A DNA stretch of 64,000 bases, from assembly GCA_963693285.1 (NCBI GenBank), contig OY848921.1:1426001-1490000 (forward strand), read 5' to 3'. The notes beneath the pieces were generated by a model, which saw only the letters and a list, made by a program, of their open reading frames with translations, was not told the origin of the DNA and made no database searches. Below are positions 41,055 to 51,154 of this stretch, in pieces. Every line of letters begins with the position of its first letter. The first letter of the stretch is position 1. Origin of the DNA: Xestospongia muta (Eukaryota; Porifera; Demospongiae; Haplosclerida; Petrosiidae). Both the position numbers and the translations under genes were made by a program.

Positions 41055-43200
41055 CTAGTTCTTAACAACTAAAGGGTTTTTAATAAGCTCTTCAGCAAAC
41101 ACTAGCACGCCAGCAACATTTTCTTCACCAGTTGGTATAATCTAGTACAATTTGTTAAAATAAAACTAAATATATTAACAATGATCAGTCACTTGATCTG
41201 GAGGTAGCAGGAAACCATATGTTCCATTATCTCTCAGTTCAATAGTGTAACCAGCTGCACGATAACCTTTATTAGCACTCGTAGCATCTTCTCCATAAAA
41301 CCTACATTCAATAGTGTATTAAGATAAGGTGTACATACATTGTAGAATGTATACATGATTTTACCAGTCAGATGCTGTTCCACTGGTTGGATAAAGTTCA
41401 ATACCTTTTTTAGATGTGTATCTCTTGCAATTAACCTATTAATGTAGTAGAATCAAAAAAATGTTGTAAAATAGCACATTTTCTCACCTCAAAAATGGCA
41501 TCACTCATTCTACTCCCTAACTCACTCAATTGGGTCTCATCTGGACTATTAGAACTTGTCCATCCTAGTACAGTTGCTAAGTAATAGAACAGATAATTTT
41601 AAATAATTTTGTATACCATATGGACGAAGGATAAGTTGACTAAAAGAATGCCAATCTATAGCACCAATAATGGGAGTATTTTCCCTGTATAATAAAGTAA
41701 TGATTATGTCAGCATATTATTACATCTTGTAATGAGATATTTTGCATCTTACTTGAAATAATTCACAGTGTTCTGAGTTTCTGGTTCAGATGCAGCACTT
41801 GTTCCATGATATCTTCGACTACATGGATTGCTGAAACTTCCAGTCTATGTATGACAGTTATAAATTGTGTACTATATAATGTATAGTTATTACCTCATTC
41901 CAATGGTCAGGATAGTTTCTGTTCAAATCTACACCACGACAATATGATCCTGAATTGACTTGTCTGCTCTTCCTCCATAAACGATCATTAGTCCATGTAT
42001 ACTGTTAACCAGATAGTAAAAAATTGTGCTTTATTAAGAATATATATACCTCATAGCCATCAGGATTGACAAATGGAACAAAAATGAACTCAACATTATC
42101 CAAAATTTCTTTAACCTACAAAACAACATGCATACATGTATCTTATATCATACATCATTAATATACCCTTAAATCATCAGGATAATTCTTCACTAAGTAA
42201 TCTGCAATGTACATACAAGTTGCTCCTGATATCCACTCACCTACAAAGAAAAGCTTCACATATTAATTTAACATGACCACAGACACTTACATGCATGAAT
42301 CTGACATTGAAAATAGATTTTGAAACCATTTGGGTTTGTTTGGCCTCTAATATGCACAGCAGGTTGATCTCGGCCTTCAAAAGACTTACCAATACTTGAT
42401 ACAAAATTGCAAACATTAGAGTTCTCTTCACATAATTCCATGTACCACTCGACAATCTCATCATACCGATGCTAAAATAAAGCAGTAATTTAGTGATCAG
42501 ATTGATGTCAATTTATAAAACAATTATTATATAACCATGAATGGAAATGTATTGTGCAAATTTTTAAACAAAAGGCAAATTTTCCAACTCAATTATACAG
42601 AGCATGCACTTTTTGTCTTCAGTAGTTGTGGCATAGAATGTAGTAGACATTTTAACCAAAAGCAATTTAGATCTTCACTAACAAACAGACTACAAAGTCA
42701 AAAATTCTGTTTCAGTTAATAACTAGTAATAATTCCATTGAAGTATGGAACAATGATAAGCTTAGGTTTGCATGGTAGTTCATAGAGGTTTTAATAAAAA
42801 TGCTTACGTATTCATCAAACCAATCAGCTACAAAGCCCTCTTGAAAAGTCATATTCTCAGCTTGTTGTATCAGTTCCTCTACATTAGCAATCCTGGTACA
42901 TTCTCTATGAGCTGCTATATGAGCTGTAGTCTCTAACAAGTCTTTGTTGATCCTAACATCAGCCATACCATCAGAATAGATCTGCCACACATCAACATTA
43001 TCACTTTCCAAGAAACTCTTCATACCAGCAACATTTGTAGGACTAAAGAAAAAGATAGGGGTGTTGCTGCCTACATACAAAACTATTACTTACCATCTAA
43101 CTAGAACTTCATCATCATATCTTACACTTCTCTTATACACTGCAGCTTGAGAGAGAGCAAGAAAGACTACAGACAACAGAAGAGATCCTTTGTATGTCAT
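41055..43200 (-). CDS. Metallocarboxypeptidase (M14A), copy F
   Basis: Twelve exons as in D and E, all open in phase; ATG at 43200, TAG at 41055. Zinc ligands, R127, N144-R145 and E270 are present. Two changes touch residues that line the substrate pocket in CPA: the codon after the zinc His-Ala is TGT, giving HACEW where the others have HAREW (R71 to Cys), and IDWHSYSQ becomes IDWHSFSQ (Y198 to Phe). The gene may encode an enzyme with altered peptide-chain binding, or be at an early stage of decay. Signal peptide and propeptide are complete. Confidence 0.88.
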
Positions 43201-43384
43201 TTTGTTTATGCATATAACTTTCTAAATTAGCATATAAGGCTATCTTTAGGTGTTGTTTATATAATGCATTTTTACAGATGGTCATGTCTATATTGCAAGA
43301 TAGTGTGATAATTACTGGTCTATAAATTCTAGCATTAAAGTCTGTGTTAAGAGTTGTTATTGTGTGGAACAATACTCTAAGTAT

Positions 43385-43890
43385 CTGAATTAAGAGTAAG
43401 CAGAATATGATATTACCATCTGAATGCATTTATATAATAGCTATAATTAAATCTCTATTACTGAGACTTCATGTTTGCTATTTTCTATATATAACTTACA
43501 TATTCTTCAAACCAATCAGTTCCTAAGCCCTCTTGAAAAGTCATATTCTCAGCTTGTTGTACCAGTTCCTCTATGTTAGCAATCTTGGTACATTCTCTGT
43601 GAGCTATTGCATGAGTCGTAGTCTCTAAAAGTCTTTGTTGATCCTAACATCAGCCATACTATCAGAATAGATCTGCCACACATCAGCATTATCACTTTCC
43701 AAGAAGCTCTTCATACCAGCAACTTTTGTAGGGCTAAAGAAAGAGATAGGCGGGGGTGTGACACCTGCATATACAAAATGGATAGATCTACTTACCATCT
43801 AACCAGAACCTCATCATCGTATCTTACAGTTCTCTGATACACTGCAGCTTGAGAGCCAACAAGAAATACTACAAACAACAGAAGAGATCC
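43385..43890 (-). pseudogene. B-type carboxypeptidase 5' part, split by the element (unit 3)
   Basis: Propeptide exon (with the shared 1-bp deletion) and the distal part of the signal-peptide exon. The missing start, ATG-GCT-TAC-AAA-GGA-TCT, lies on the other side of the element at 50732-50755, in register once the 9-bp duplication is allowed for. No B-type exons 3-12 follow to the left, so it was already a 5' fragment. Confidence 0.85.
43882..43890. repeat. Target site duplication, left copy
   Basis: AAGAGATCC immediately left of the element terminus; the identical 9-mer stands at 50732-50740 immediately right of it. In undisturbed B-type genes this 9-mer occurs once, in the signal-peptide exon. 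Confidence 0.88.
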
Positions 43891-43985
43891 GACAGCCATT
43901 AGCCGGAGAAAGTTATCCAAAATTTTAACCCCTTCTTTTTTGGTCTTATTGAATTCTCTCACGTCAGTAGAAGTTTAATCTTTAA
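43891..43985. repeat. Left terminal inverted repeat
   Basis: Pairs with the reverse complement of 50572-50731. The first 29 bp are identical; an interior block (from about 43955) matches again after the extra stretch present only in the right repeat. Confidence 0.85.
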
Positions 43986-44298
43986 TAGAGGGCTTCCTCT
44001 AACTATCTTTGATCTACATTCCCCAAATACTGTAGATGTTTCAGGAGGTTCCAGTTTGATGATGGAGCAGCCACCAGGGCAATTGGAGTCATTAGGTGCT
44101 TTGTTTACTGGTTTGAGTACACAAGAGTTGCCACATGAAGAGACACTCTTCAAAATCAGATAAGTGTTAAAGAAGTAAAAGAACATAGTGAGATATGACT
44201 AGTTCAAAGTTTGCCTTAGTAAGTTCTGCTATTACTATGTGTTACTTACTCTATATTGGTATAGACTGTTCATATGTTTATTAGAACTACTCCAATAA

Positions 44299-44547
44299 TT
44301 GGACATGGACTACTGGCAGGTAAGTATTATCTATTCATACATCTATCTAAAGTCCCACATAGCAGCTATCTACAATATCTATCTATCTATCAACTATAAC
44401 TTTTATCATTTGTCGGTATTCATCACCTTGGTTTTATCAATGAGTGTCCTTATAGTGGGTTTAGTAGTACTTGGTATGAGTATAAGATTAGAATATAGGA
44501 CAAGCATCCTGAAATTATGGAAGCCGAGGACAGACATTCCAACATAG
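44299..44547 (+). other. Exon-like segments inside the element's left end
   Basis: On plus, an exon-like piece (about 43965-44155, reading DLHSPNTVDVSGGSSLM and LFTGLSTQELPHEETLFKI) is open in all three unit copies. It is followed by a piece ending at 44320 with a clean GTAAGT donor and another starting near 44416 that, in one frame, encodes a hydrophobic stretch (VFITLVLSMSVLIVGLVV) and a charged tail ending TDIPT. In the other two units the equivalent acceptor is TTTAG. The pieces look like captured exons of a host gene, but I do not recognise it and their phase linkage is not certain. Confidence 0.3.
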
Positions 44548-45694
44548 AATATACAACCAAAATCAGGAACCCAACCCAACTGGAAACATCTCACTGACCC
44601 TTGATTCTAAGAGACAGTTCGTGGTGCTCGTGCTCTGTGTTTTATTAATAACAAGAAAAGCCTAAAAATGTCACATATACAAAGAATGGAGTAAGGAATA
44701 AGAAATTGAAAGTTATCAAGGTCATTAATTGGAATTTTTAAAATACGCAAAGATGCACAGAAGAAACAGGAAATAGGAATTGGAATGTCCATCCTTGGCT
44801 TTCATATGAAATAGAGTTTCCTTGAATCTTAATTCCATGACATCCTTTCTTCTTTTCTATAGGTTTGATGTATTGACTGGAACAAACAGTTCTTTAATTA
44901 TACCTCTCCTCATAGTCAACAGTCTCCATTATGTTGCTAATAGTCAGCAAAGCCCACAACTGTTTGGTTAGCTCTTAGTATAACAAGAGTCTTAGCTGGC
45001 CCTTGGCTGGATGGACCCTTAGTCCAGATAGAAAGTAAGTACATGTATATGTAAGAAGTGGTGTGGTCTAGTTCATGTATGGACTGGAGAGTAAAGGATA
45101 TATATCTAAGAAAAATAAGGTTTAAAAGTGTCTATAATGAAGACATGCTTTTAAGATGTGACCCTCTCTGTAGTCTGTAGTGGACGCTTTGGGATATTAG
45201 CATGGACTGGATCAGGACACTGAGGAGACATCAATATACAGGATGTTCTTAGTTTAGAATATATTATTATGAGAATAAAATGTGATTACGCCATTAATAA
45301 GATATTGTTTTTAATAAATAAGAAGAGATTACTGGTATTAAAACTAGACCACTAAATAAACTTTGTAAGACTCTCTTTTTTCAGAATATCTGTGGAATCT
45401 TTATCAAACCAGTTCTACAGACCAAGACAAACCAGTTATCCTAGTTTAGCCTGTAATATCTGCACTTTTAAAATGAATCACATTTTCCACATAATCTATT
45501 TTTTGCATACTATTGCATTATCTAAAACAAATTTGGATTAGGATGAGGATATTCCATGTTTTATTAAATTTATGCTTAAAAATGTTCATCAAGCATCTGG
45601 ATACAAAGCTAAGGGAGTGAATTATAATTGTTCAATCGATTTTAGGTGTACATTTTAATTGTAGTTTGTTGATATCCTACTACCCACTATCATG

Positions 45695-46285
45695 TTTGTT
45701 ATTCTTTTAAAAAAAGAATAATTTCGTTTGCTAATAGTTACATAATAGACACAGACAAGTATCAAACAAGTTGGACTCAAACCCATACTAATAGACTCAT
45801 TCTGATACTGTATAGCAGAGTCCTTTACATCACTTGGTGAGCCATGGAACTCAGTCGAATGCTCAATTTTTAAAAGAATTGTAATAAATTTGTGTGTAGA
45901 TGCTAAACCCTAAACTTCTTAAATAGTTAAAAAAAATTAAATGATAAATAAAAATTAATTGTTCTTTTAAAAAGAATAATAATTTGTTTGCTAATAGTTG
46001 TGTAGTAAACACAGACACTGAAACAAGTTAGACTCAAACCCATACTAATAGACTCATTCCAATACTGCATATCAGAGCCTTTACATCACTTGGTGAGCCA
46101 TGAAACTCAGTTGTATGCTCAATTTTGTATTTAAGATTACATGATAATGATGGCACAAATTTAATGCTATAATTTTTTAATCTTATTTACAATTAAAAAA
46201 AGTGTAATAAAATCTGTGTGTAGACACTGAACTCTAAACATCTTAAATAGTTTTTAAAAAATTAAACGATAAATAAAGATTAATT
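45695..46285 (-). repeat. Tandem pair of tRNA-derived SINE-like repeats
   Basis: Two diverged copies of about 270-300 bp, head to tail. Each has, on minus, an A-box-like TGGCTCACCAAGTG (45831-45844; 46087-46100) and, about 50 bp on, a B-box-like GGGTTTGAGTC (around 45785; around 46041), spacing as in a tRNA gene. The part between resembles an anticodon arm, but there is no closing acceptor stem, so these are tRNA-related retroposons, not tRNA genes. An AT-rich body follows. Confidence 0.6.
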
Positions 46286-47232
46286 TTGATTATTAATAGA
46301 AATAAATTTCTGAGAAGAAATTAAACCACATTGATTGGGCGGGAAAAATATCACCAGCACGTGTACACAACTAGTAAAAAAACGCGTGACTATGATTATG
46401 GCGGGAAAATCTCAATTATTAGCACACGACTAACAAACAAAAATCTTTAATAGATTTTTAATTAATTTTGGTTAAAAATGATTCTTGATTAAATTAATGT
46501 AAAAAAGGAGATACAAACTAAATTAACAATAAAAAAGAAGTGAAAGAGGTATAATAAATAAAATGTTAATTAGTACTATAGTTTTAAAAAGATAGAATTC
46601 AGTGATTATAGTATACAGCAGCAATGATAAGTAAACTGTTGTATTAGAGTTTAGAATTTTAAAGAAATTGAATTCTAAATGAATTCATTTTTAATAAAAA
46701 AATTAAAGTATTAAAATAATTGTTAAATAAATATCTTCTAAGTTAAATTGACAAATTTAGTGAAAAATGTTATTTTAAAATAAGAAAATTGATACATATA
46801 ATAACAAACTATAAAAAAACAAGAAATGACAACAAAAAATAAAAAAATAAAAAATAGTCTCTGTAGTTGAAGAATCCTCAATAAGTCAAAAATAAAAAAC
46901 AGTCTCTGTAGTTGAAGAGTTCCCAAGAAGTCCAGTGAAGGTCTCCAATCCAACAATTATAGAAAAGAGATGATGGTGAGTTCCCAAGAGTCCAGTCAGT
47001 CCACAAGTTGAGAACATAGAGGGAGAAAGAGAAGAATAACAACTGGATTACTAAAGAATGGATGAGGAGTGGATGGATGGATGGAGAGACAGCTCACCTT
47101 TTTCACCAGTGCTGCTCCTGCAGGGAAAGAAAGAGAGAGTAGTTATGAACTGATGGTGACAATGAGTAGATAGAGAGTGAAGAGAGACAGAGGAAGTGAA
47201 AAGGGACCACCAACACACACGCACCCTAGAAG

Positions 47233-47316
47233 ATCAGAGCTTCCCCCCGCCACCTGGCGGCCTCGGATGTTAAAAAAAAATTTTTTTTGAGGCCGCCAGG
47301 CAGCAGGGGGAAGATA
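47233..47316. repeat. GC-rich inverted repeat (hairpin) with A9-T8 centre
   Basis: CCCCCGCCACCTGGCGGCCTC on the left is the near-perfect reverse complement of GAGGCCGCCAGGCAGCAGGGGG on the right, with a run of A then T between them. A strong foldback in an AT-rich setting. Confidence 0.85.
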
Positions 47317-47439
47317 ATTAATAGGGTTTGTATGGGCTGGATAGCCCAAAAAAATAAAAATAAAAATAAAAAGAAAAGGAAAGAAGGCTTGAAAGAAGAA
47401 GATAGAAGAGACCAGGCAGGAGAGCGACTCATCTTTTAC

Positions 47440-47825
47440 ATCCAGTGAACTGAGAACAGTCAAAACACCAGAGAACATCAGAGAACAGTCAACAACATCA
47501 GAGAACAGTCAAGAACATCAGAGAACATCAGACAACTCGTGGTAACTTCCAATTGAGTCCTGTAGAAACGAAGAGAAAAGTCAATTAGCGAACTGAATCA
47601 AAAAAAAAGATAAAAATTAAATATAAAAAACAGAAAAAAACTAAAATAATAATTAAATAAAAAAGAACAGAAAAGAAAATGAAAAGGATGATCCAGCGAA
47701 GAGGAGGGATCCAACGAAGTGACGAACAAAGAGACGAGTCGTTAAGAGGTCGAAGTGGAGAACGAAGAGACGAGTCGTGAAGAGGGGCGAAGTGGAGAAC
47801 GAAGAGACGAGTCGTAGCGACGAAG
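47440..47825. repeat. Short tandem repeats in purine-rich DNA
   Basis: Two blocks: CATCAGAGAACAGTCAA-type repeats at about 47450-47530 (period about 24 bp), and GAACGAAGAGACGAGTCG repeats at about 47720-47818 (three units, about 45 bp each). Both lie inside the transposable element. Confidence 0.75.
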
Positions 47826-48421
47826 ACCCACGGGAGTTTGTGAACTAAAAAGGCTTGCAAATGGAGTCTTTTTTAATATTTTCAAGACATCTCTGTCATG
47901 CTTCATTACGACAAACACAAGGCACAAACTCGTGACAATTTGGCGGGAAATAACAGCAGGCTCCAACCACACGTGACCAACATTAATTGATTTTTTATTG
48001 ATTTTTAATTGATCTGATCATCAATTAATTAAAAGTCTTCTAAATACATAAAAACATTACAGTACACTATCTATTCTAGCTCCAAAATTGTTAACAACAA
48101 GTATGACAGCTTCATCTTTGTAATGTAATGTCACAAATAATGTTGATGAAACAAACGATTATAGTTAAACCAGAATTATATAACTTCAGCGACAGTTTTT
48201 GATCAGTATTAATACCAGTCACCAGCTGACGATACTATGTAGTCTTTTTAACCAATTGTATTGACCAGCTTTGTTGGTTAGCTTGTAATTCTATGACCCA
48301 GTCCACTGAACAACTAGAAAAAAAAAACAAAGAATATTAATTGACATCTTTCTCTCAATGACATCCAAGTTACATGAAATATCTGTATACATGAATGTTA
48401 CTGTTATAGAGACTCTAGGTC

Positions 48422-49052
48422 CAGTTTTGCCGCCATACCAGGTATGTCTTGATCCATTTCCTCCTTTGTAACTGGCTTCTCAGTGCTATGTCCAAATGGA
48501 CACAAAAAGAATGGCATTAGCTAAATATCATTTATTTATCATTTTATCTTTACAATCATGTGTCTCCTCCACATTTACCTTCTTTTAATTTTTAGCAATA
48601 TATTAAGGAAGCATGTTCGGGCAGGCTGAAACAGGTTATGGATTGGTTACTGTATTGGGTCTCCAGACGTACCTTCTCTTTGTGCTTTAGCTATTATCGG
48701 GTCAATAATTCCTCTGTGTATTTTATTGTATACATCTTCTTCACACCATCAAGTTATTTCCTAATATGGAAATAAGATTCTGTTAATATCAATGGAAAAC
48801 TACTTCAACAGAACAAGCATTATTATGTGTGATTTTATTACATAATGTATTATTAATAAATTATTATTAATGAATGATTACGTGACATTTGGTCTCTTTT
48901 CCATCATTGCTATGTATAATAGCTTGAAGTGTGTCATCTTCTAAATCATATAACCGGTACATTTAGTATTTGAATATATGGATTAAGACTTAGAGAGAAG
49001 TCTATATCTGTAGTCTTACCCTAATACTAGCTTTCTTTGAGATGTCCCAGTC

Positions 49053-49090
<38 letters not shown>

Positions 49091-49390
49091 TCAGTCAGTC
49101 AGTCATCATTACTTTTGTTCGAGGAGACGACTTTTTAAATTCTTCAACTTTCTTAATAATTTTAACCTTTAACAACAGCAAAACAAATTAAACACAAGTT
49201 GTTCATAACTATTAAACTATTACTCACAGTTCCTGAAATAATATCTTGTATAAAACCTTTCAAACTAGCAGTACTAGGCATTTGACAACACGTTAAATGA
49301 TTCATAAAGTCTACAATATAGTAAGTGGTGGAGGTAAGTCTTCACTGGTAGTTGGTGCATCAGCTGGTTGACTGGATTGAGACACTACAA
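48422..49390 (-). other. Exon-like pieces, minus strand, unidentified
   Basis: Several minus-strand stretches have coding character and splice-like edges: CEEDVYNKIHRGIIDPIIAK (about 48688-48755), YRLYDLEDDTLQAIIHSNDG (about 48900-48960), FMNHLTCCQMPSTASLKGF and IQDIISG (about 49232-49306), KIIKKVEEFKKSSPRTKVMM (about 49100-49165) and a C-terminal piece TEKPVTKEEMDQDIPGMAAK ending in TAA (about 48413). Phases between pieces do not all agree, so either exons are missing or the gene is broken. It lies wholly within the element and is a candidate captured host gene. Family not recognised. Confidence 0.3.
49058..49086. repeat. (GA)n microsatellite followed by (GTCA)n
   Basis: GA run, then five GTCA units (49087-49105), adjacent to an exon-like piece. 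Confidence 0.9.
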
Positions 49391-49921
49391 ATAAATGAAA
49401 CAGAATAATGAAGACATATATATAGCAGACATTAGGAGTATAAAACAAGTTTAGTCCTTGTGTGTGATAGTATTAAATATGTCTTTAAGATTATTAATAA
49501 CTGGTAATCTTAGGTCTACAGTTGAGGAATTAGCAAAAGCTGTGATGTAGCAATATGGAAAACTAAGAAATTTCAATGATCAGTAACACTTGTTGCCATA
49601 GTAACACTGTGATGCACCAAGATTGTTGTATGTATCAGTGGTAACAAATTGTATATGTATTCATATCATATATATATATATGAAAGTGGCATATGATAAT
49701 AAAATTAAAAAAATAACATGTAGACCACCTGGTATACTATGTCCCTGTTGTCAGGACAGATAATTAAACCCTGACGCAAAAGGTTCCATTTTATATCATG
49801 AAGATGATCAAACAACAAGAAAGACTATGTTGTGTACCTTTTTGTTTATTCTGTGATTACTATAGTTGAAGCAACAATGGATTGTGAGTCATAGTCTGAG
49901 TAGTCATAGGAGGAAGACAAG

Positions 49922-50265
49922 ATGACAAACATGATACAACAACAGATCCTTCAACAGCAGATTTCAACTGAAGCAATCTTAGAAGAGATAAAACTAGATG
50001 AGATAATTGACAATCCTATCATTAAATGCCTTTTTAACAATGCTGGCTCTTCTAATTTCTCCTTTTAGTAAGAAGAAACAAAGAAGAAAACAACAACTAC
50101 AGCAATTATATCAAAACCAACTTGATTGCAAATCAATATTTATATTTAATATATTAAATATTTTATTAATATTTTAATAGGAACATTTACAAAAAAGATG
50201 CAAAAGTTTTGGAGAGTGTTTTAAAGATGATAATGATAGTTCTGAAACTGTTGAATGGATACAGT
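49922..50265 (+). other. Exon-like pieces, plus strand, unidentified
   Basis: An ATG at 49922 opens a Gln-rich helix-like segment (MTNMIQQQILQQQISTEAI then LEEIKLDEIIDNPIIKCLF). A second piece at about 50181-50262 reads EHLQKRCKSFGECFKDDNDS and ends in a GTGAGT donor. Whether they belong together is unclear, as is whether they are host-derived. Inside the element, near its right end. Confidence 0.25.
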
Positions 50266-50571
50266 GAGTGTGATTACTATCTATTATGAATGTACCTTAC
50301 ATGTACTGTTCCAAAACTAAACGCAATACCTGATAAGTACATTTGTCAACTCTGTAATACTGAGCATGACACTAAATTGTCTGGTTGTGTCAAAATATTT
50401 GTTTTATTGTGTTCATTTCATATTACTAACATAAAATATCATTATCACCTTTTTTATATTATGTTACAAAAAATAAAAAAAACCTTACCTAAACATTCTT
50501 CTTCATTATATGTTGTTCCTTCTATCTAACTTTATAACAGCTCCTTTAACTCCTCCAGACATAGCAACTTC

Positions 50572-50731
50572 TGCTGACGTTAGAGAATGCAATAAAAACT
50601 CGAAAAGAAGGAGTTAAAATTTTGAGTAACTTTCTCCAGCTCTCCGTTTTTGCTCACGTGATTGTATGGCTGTGTGATGTAAGCAAAAAGGGGTTAAAAA
50701 TGTGGATAACTTTCTCCGGCTAATGGCTGTC
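50572..50731. repeat. Right terminal inverted repeat
   Basis: Reverse complement of the left terminus, but longer: the block with GTTAxxxTTTTGxxTAACTTTCTCC appears twice (about 50613-50640 and 50693-50718), suggesting a partial tandem duplication inside this end. Confidence 0.82.
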
Positions 50732-51154
50732 AAGAGATCCTTTGTAAGCCATTTTACATACAGTGACTATATGATATGACAAAAATATTTAATTTATAAG
50801 ATTTGTCAACTTCCTTATATGGATATAATTAGAGTTAGAATAAAAGTACATATGTTTATAATCAAATTAATTATTATACTTTGCAATAGACCTTTAAAAC
50901 ATGTGACTAATCAATGATAATTATGTTTATAAAGATTTTAGTTACTTGCAAAGAGCAAGGTCTTATGAAAACATGTCACTGGTTTAAAAATTAGTTATTT
51001 CAGCTCAAAAATAATGATCATTTATTAGGATACACATGTATATATTTTAAATCTTAGAATGTTATACACACAAGTACAAAATTAATGCAGCATATACTAA
51101 TAGAGGCAGTATAAATAAAAACAGCTTAACATCCATAATCAGTGAAGATCAGCT
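50732..51154. other. Right target duplication, B-type gene start and 3' flank of copy G
   Basis: 50732-50740 is the right 9-bp target duplication. The orphaned start of the split B-type gene follows (ATG complement at 50753-50755), then its upstream flank, then AT-rich sequence matching the flanks left of copies D, E and F. No separate gene. Confidence 0.75.

Larger units (their letters stand above)
40667..44861. repeat. Tandem segmental duplication, unit 3 (left part)
   Basis: Third unit: 3' flank, carboxypeptidase F, B-type fragment and left end of the element. Similarity with units 1 and 2 stops at about 44861, where this unit continues into the rest of the element instead of a C-type fragment; it therefore keeps the older arrangement. 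Confidence 0.88.
46338..47950. other. Three GGCGGGAAA boxes bracketing a purine-rich segment
   Basis: GGCGGGAAA occurs at 46338, 46400 and 47942, each followed within about 30 bp by a CACGTG- or CACACG-like motif, in otherwise AT-rich DNA. The match to the E2F consensus may be chance; the recurrence suggests a repeated module. Between them lies A/G-rich, non-coding sequence. Confidence 0.3.
43891..50731. mobile_element. TIR transposable element, 6,841 bp, 9-bp target duplication
   Basis: Both ends start with the same sequence in opposite orientation: GACAGCCATTAGCCGGAGAA and on, 29 bp identical, then similarity extends past TTAACCCCTT and again at a CTCTxACGTCAGCAGAAG block. Flanks are AAGAGATCC on both sides, and joining them restores the B-type signal-peptide exon, so an insertion is directly visible. 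A 9-bp duplication and long imperfect TIRs are typical of Mutator-like (MULE) elements; 8-9 bp also occurs in Merlin. No transposase or long open frame is seen, so it is non-autonomous. Inside are exon-like pieces on both strands, SINE-like repeats, a GC hairpin and purine-rich tandem repeats. Truncated relatives lie at 34197 and 39039. Confidence 0.82.

Noticed and set aside
45773..45844. Functional tRNA gene on minus
   Set aside because: A-box and B-box-like motifs are present, but the acceptor stem does not close and the T-arm deviates; a SINE head explains it better.
47143..47972. Several minus-strand open frames (MFSGVLTVLSSLDVK..., MQAFLVHKLPWVFV..., MWLEPAVISRQIVT...)
   Set aside because: They arise from purine-rich, low-complexity and tandem-repeat DNA, show no family resemblance and lack splice or start context.
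43891..50731. Local inversion of duplicated sequence instead of an insertion
   Set aside because: An inversion would not leave the same 9-mer in direct orientation on both sides while the interrupted exon remains collinear across the gap.
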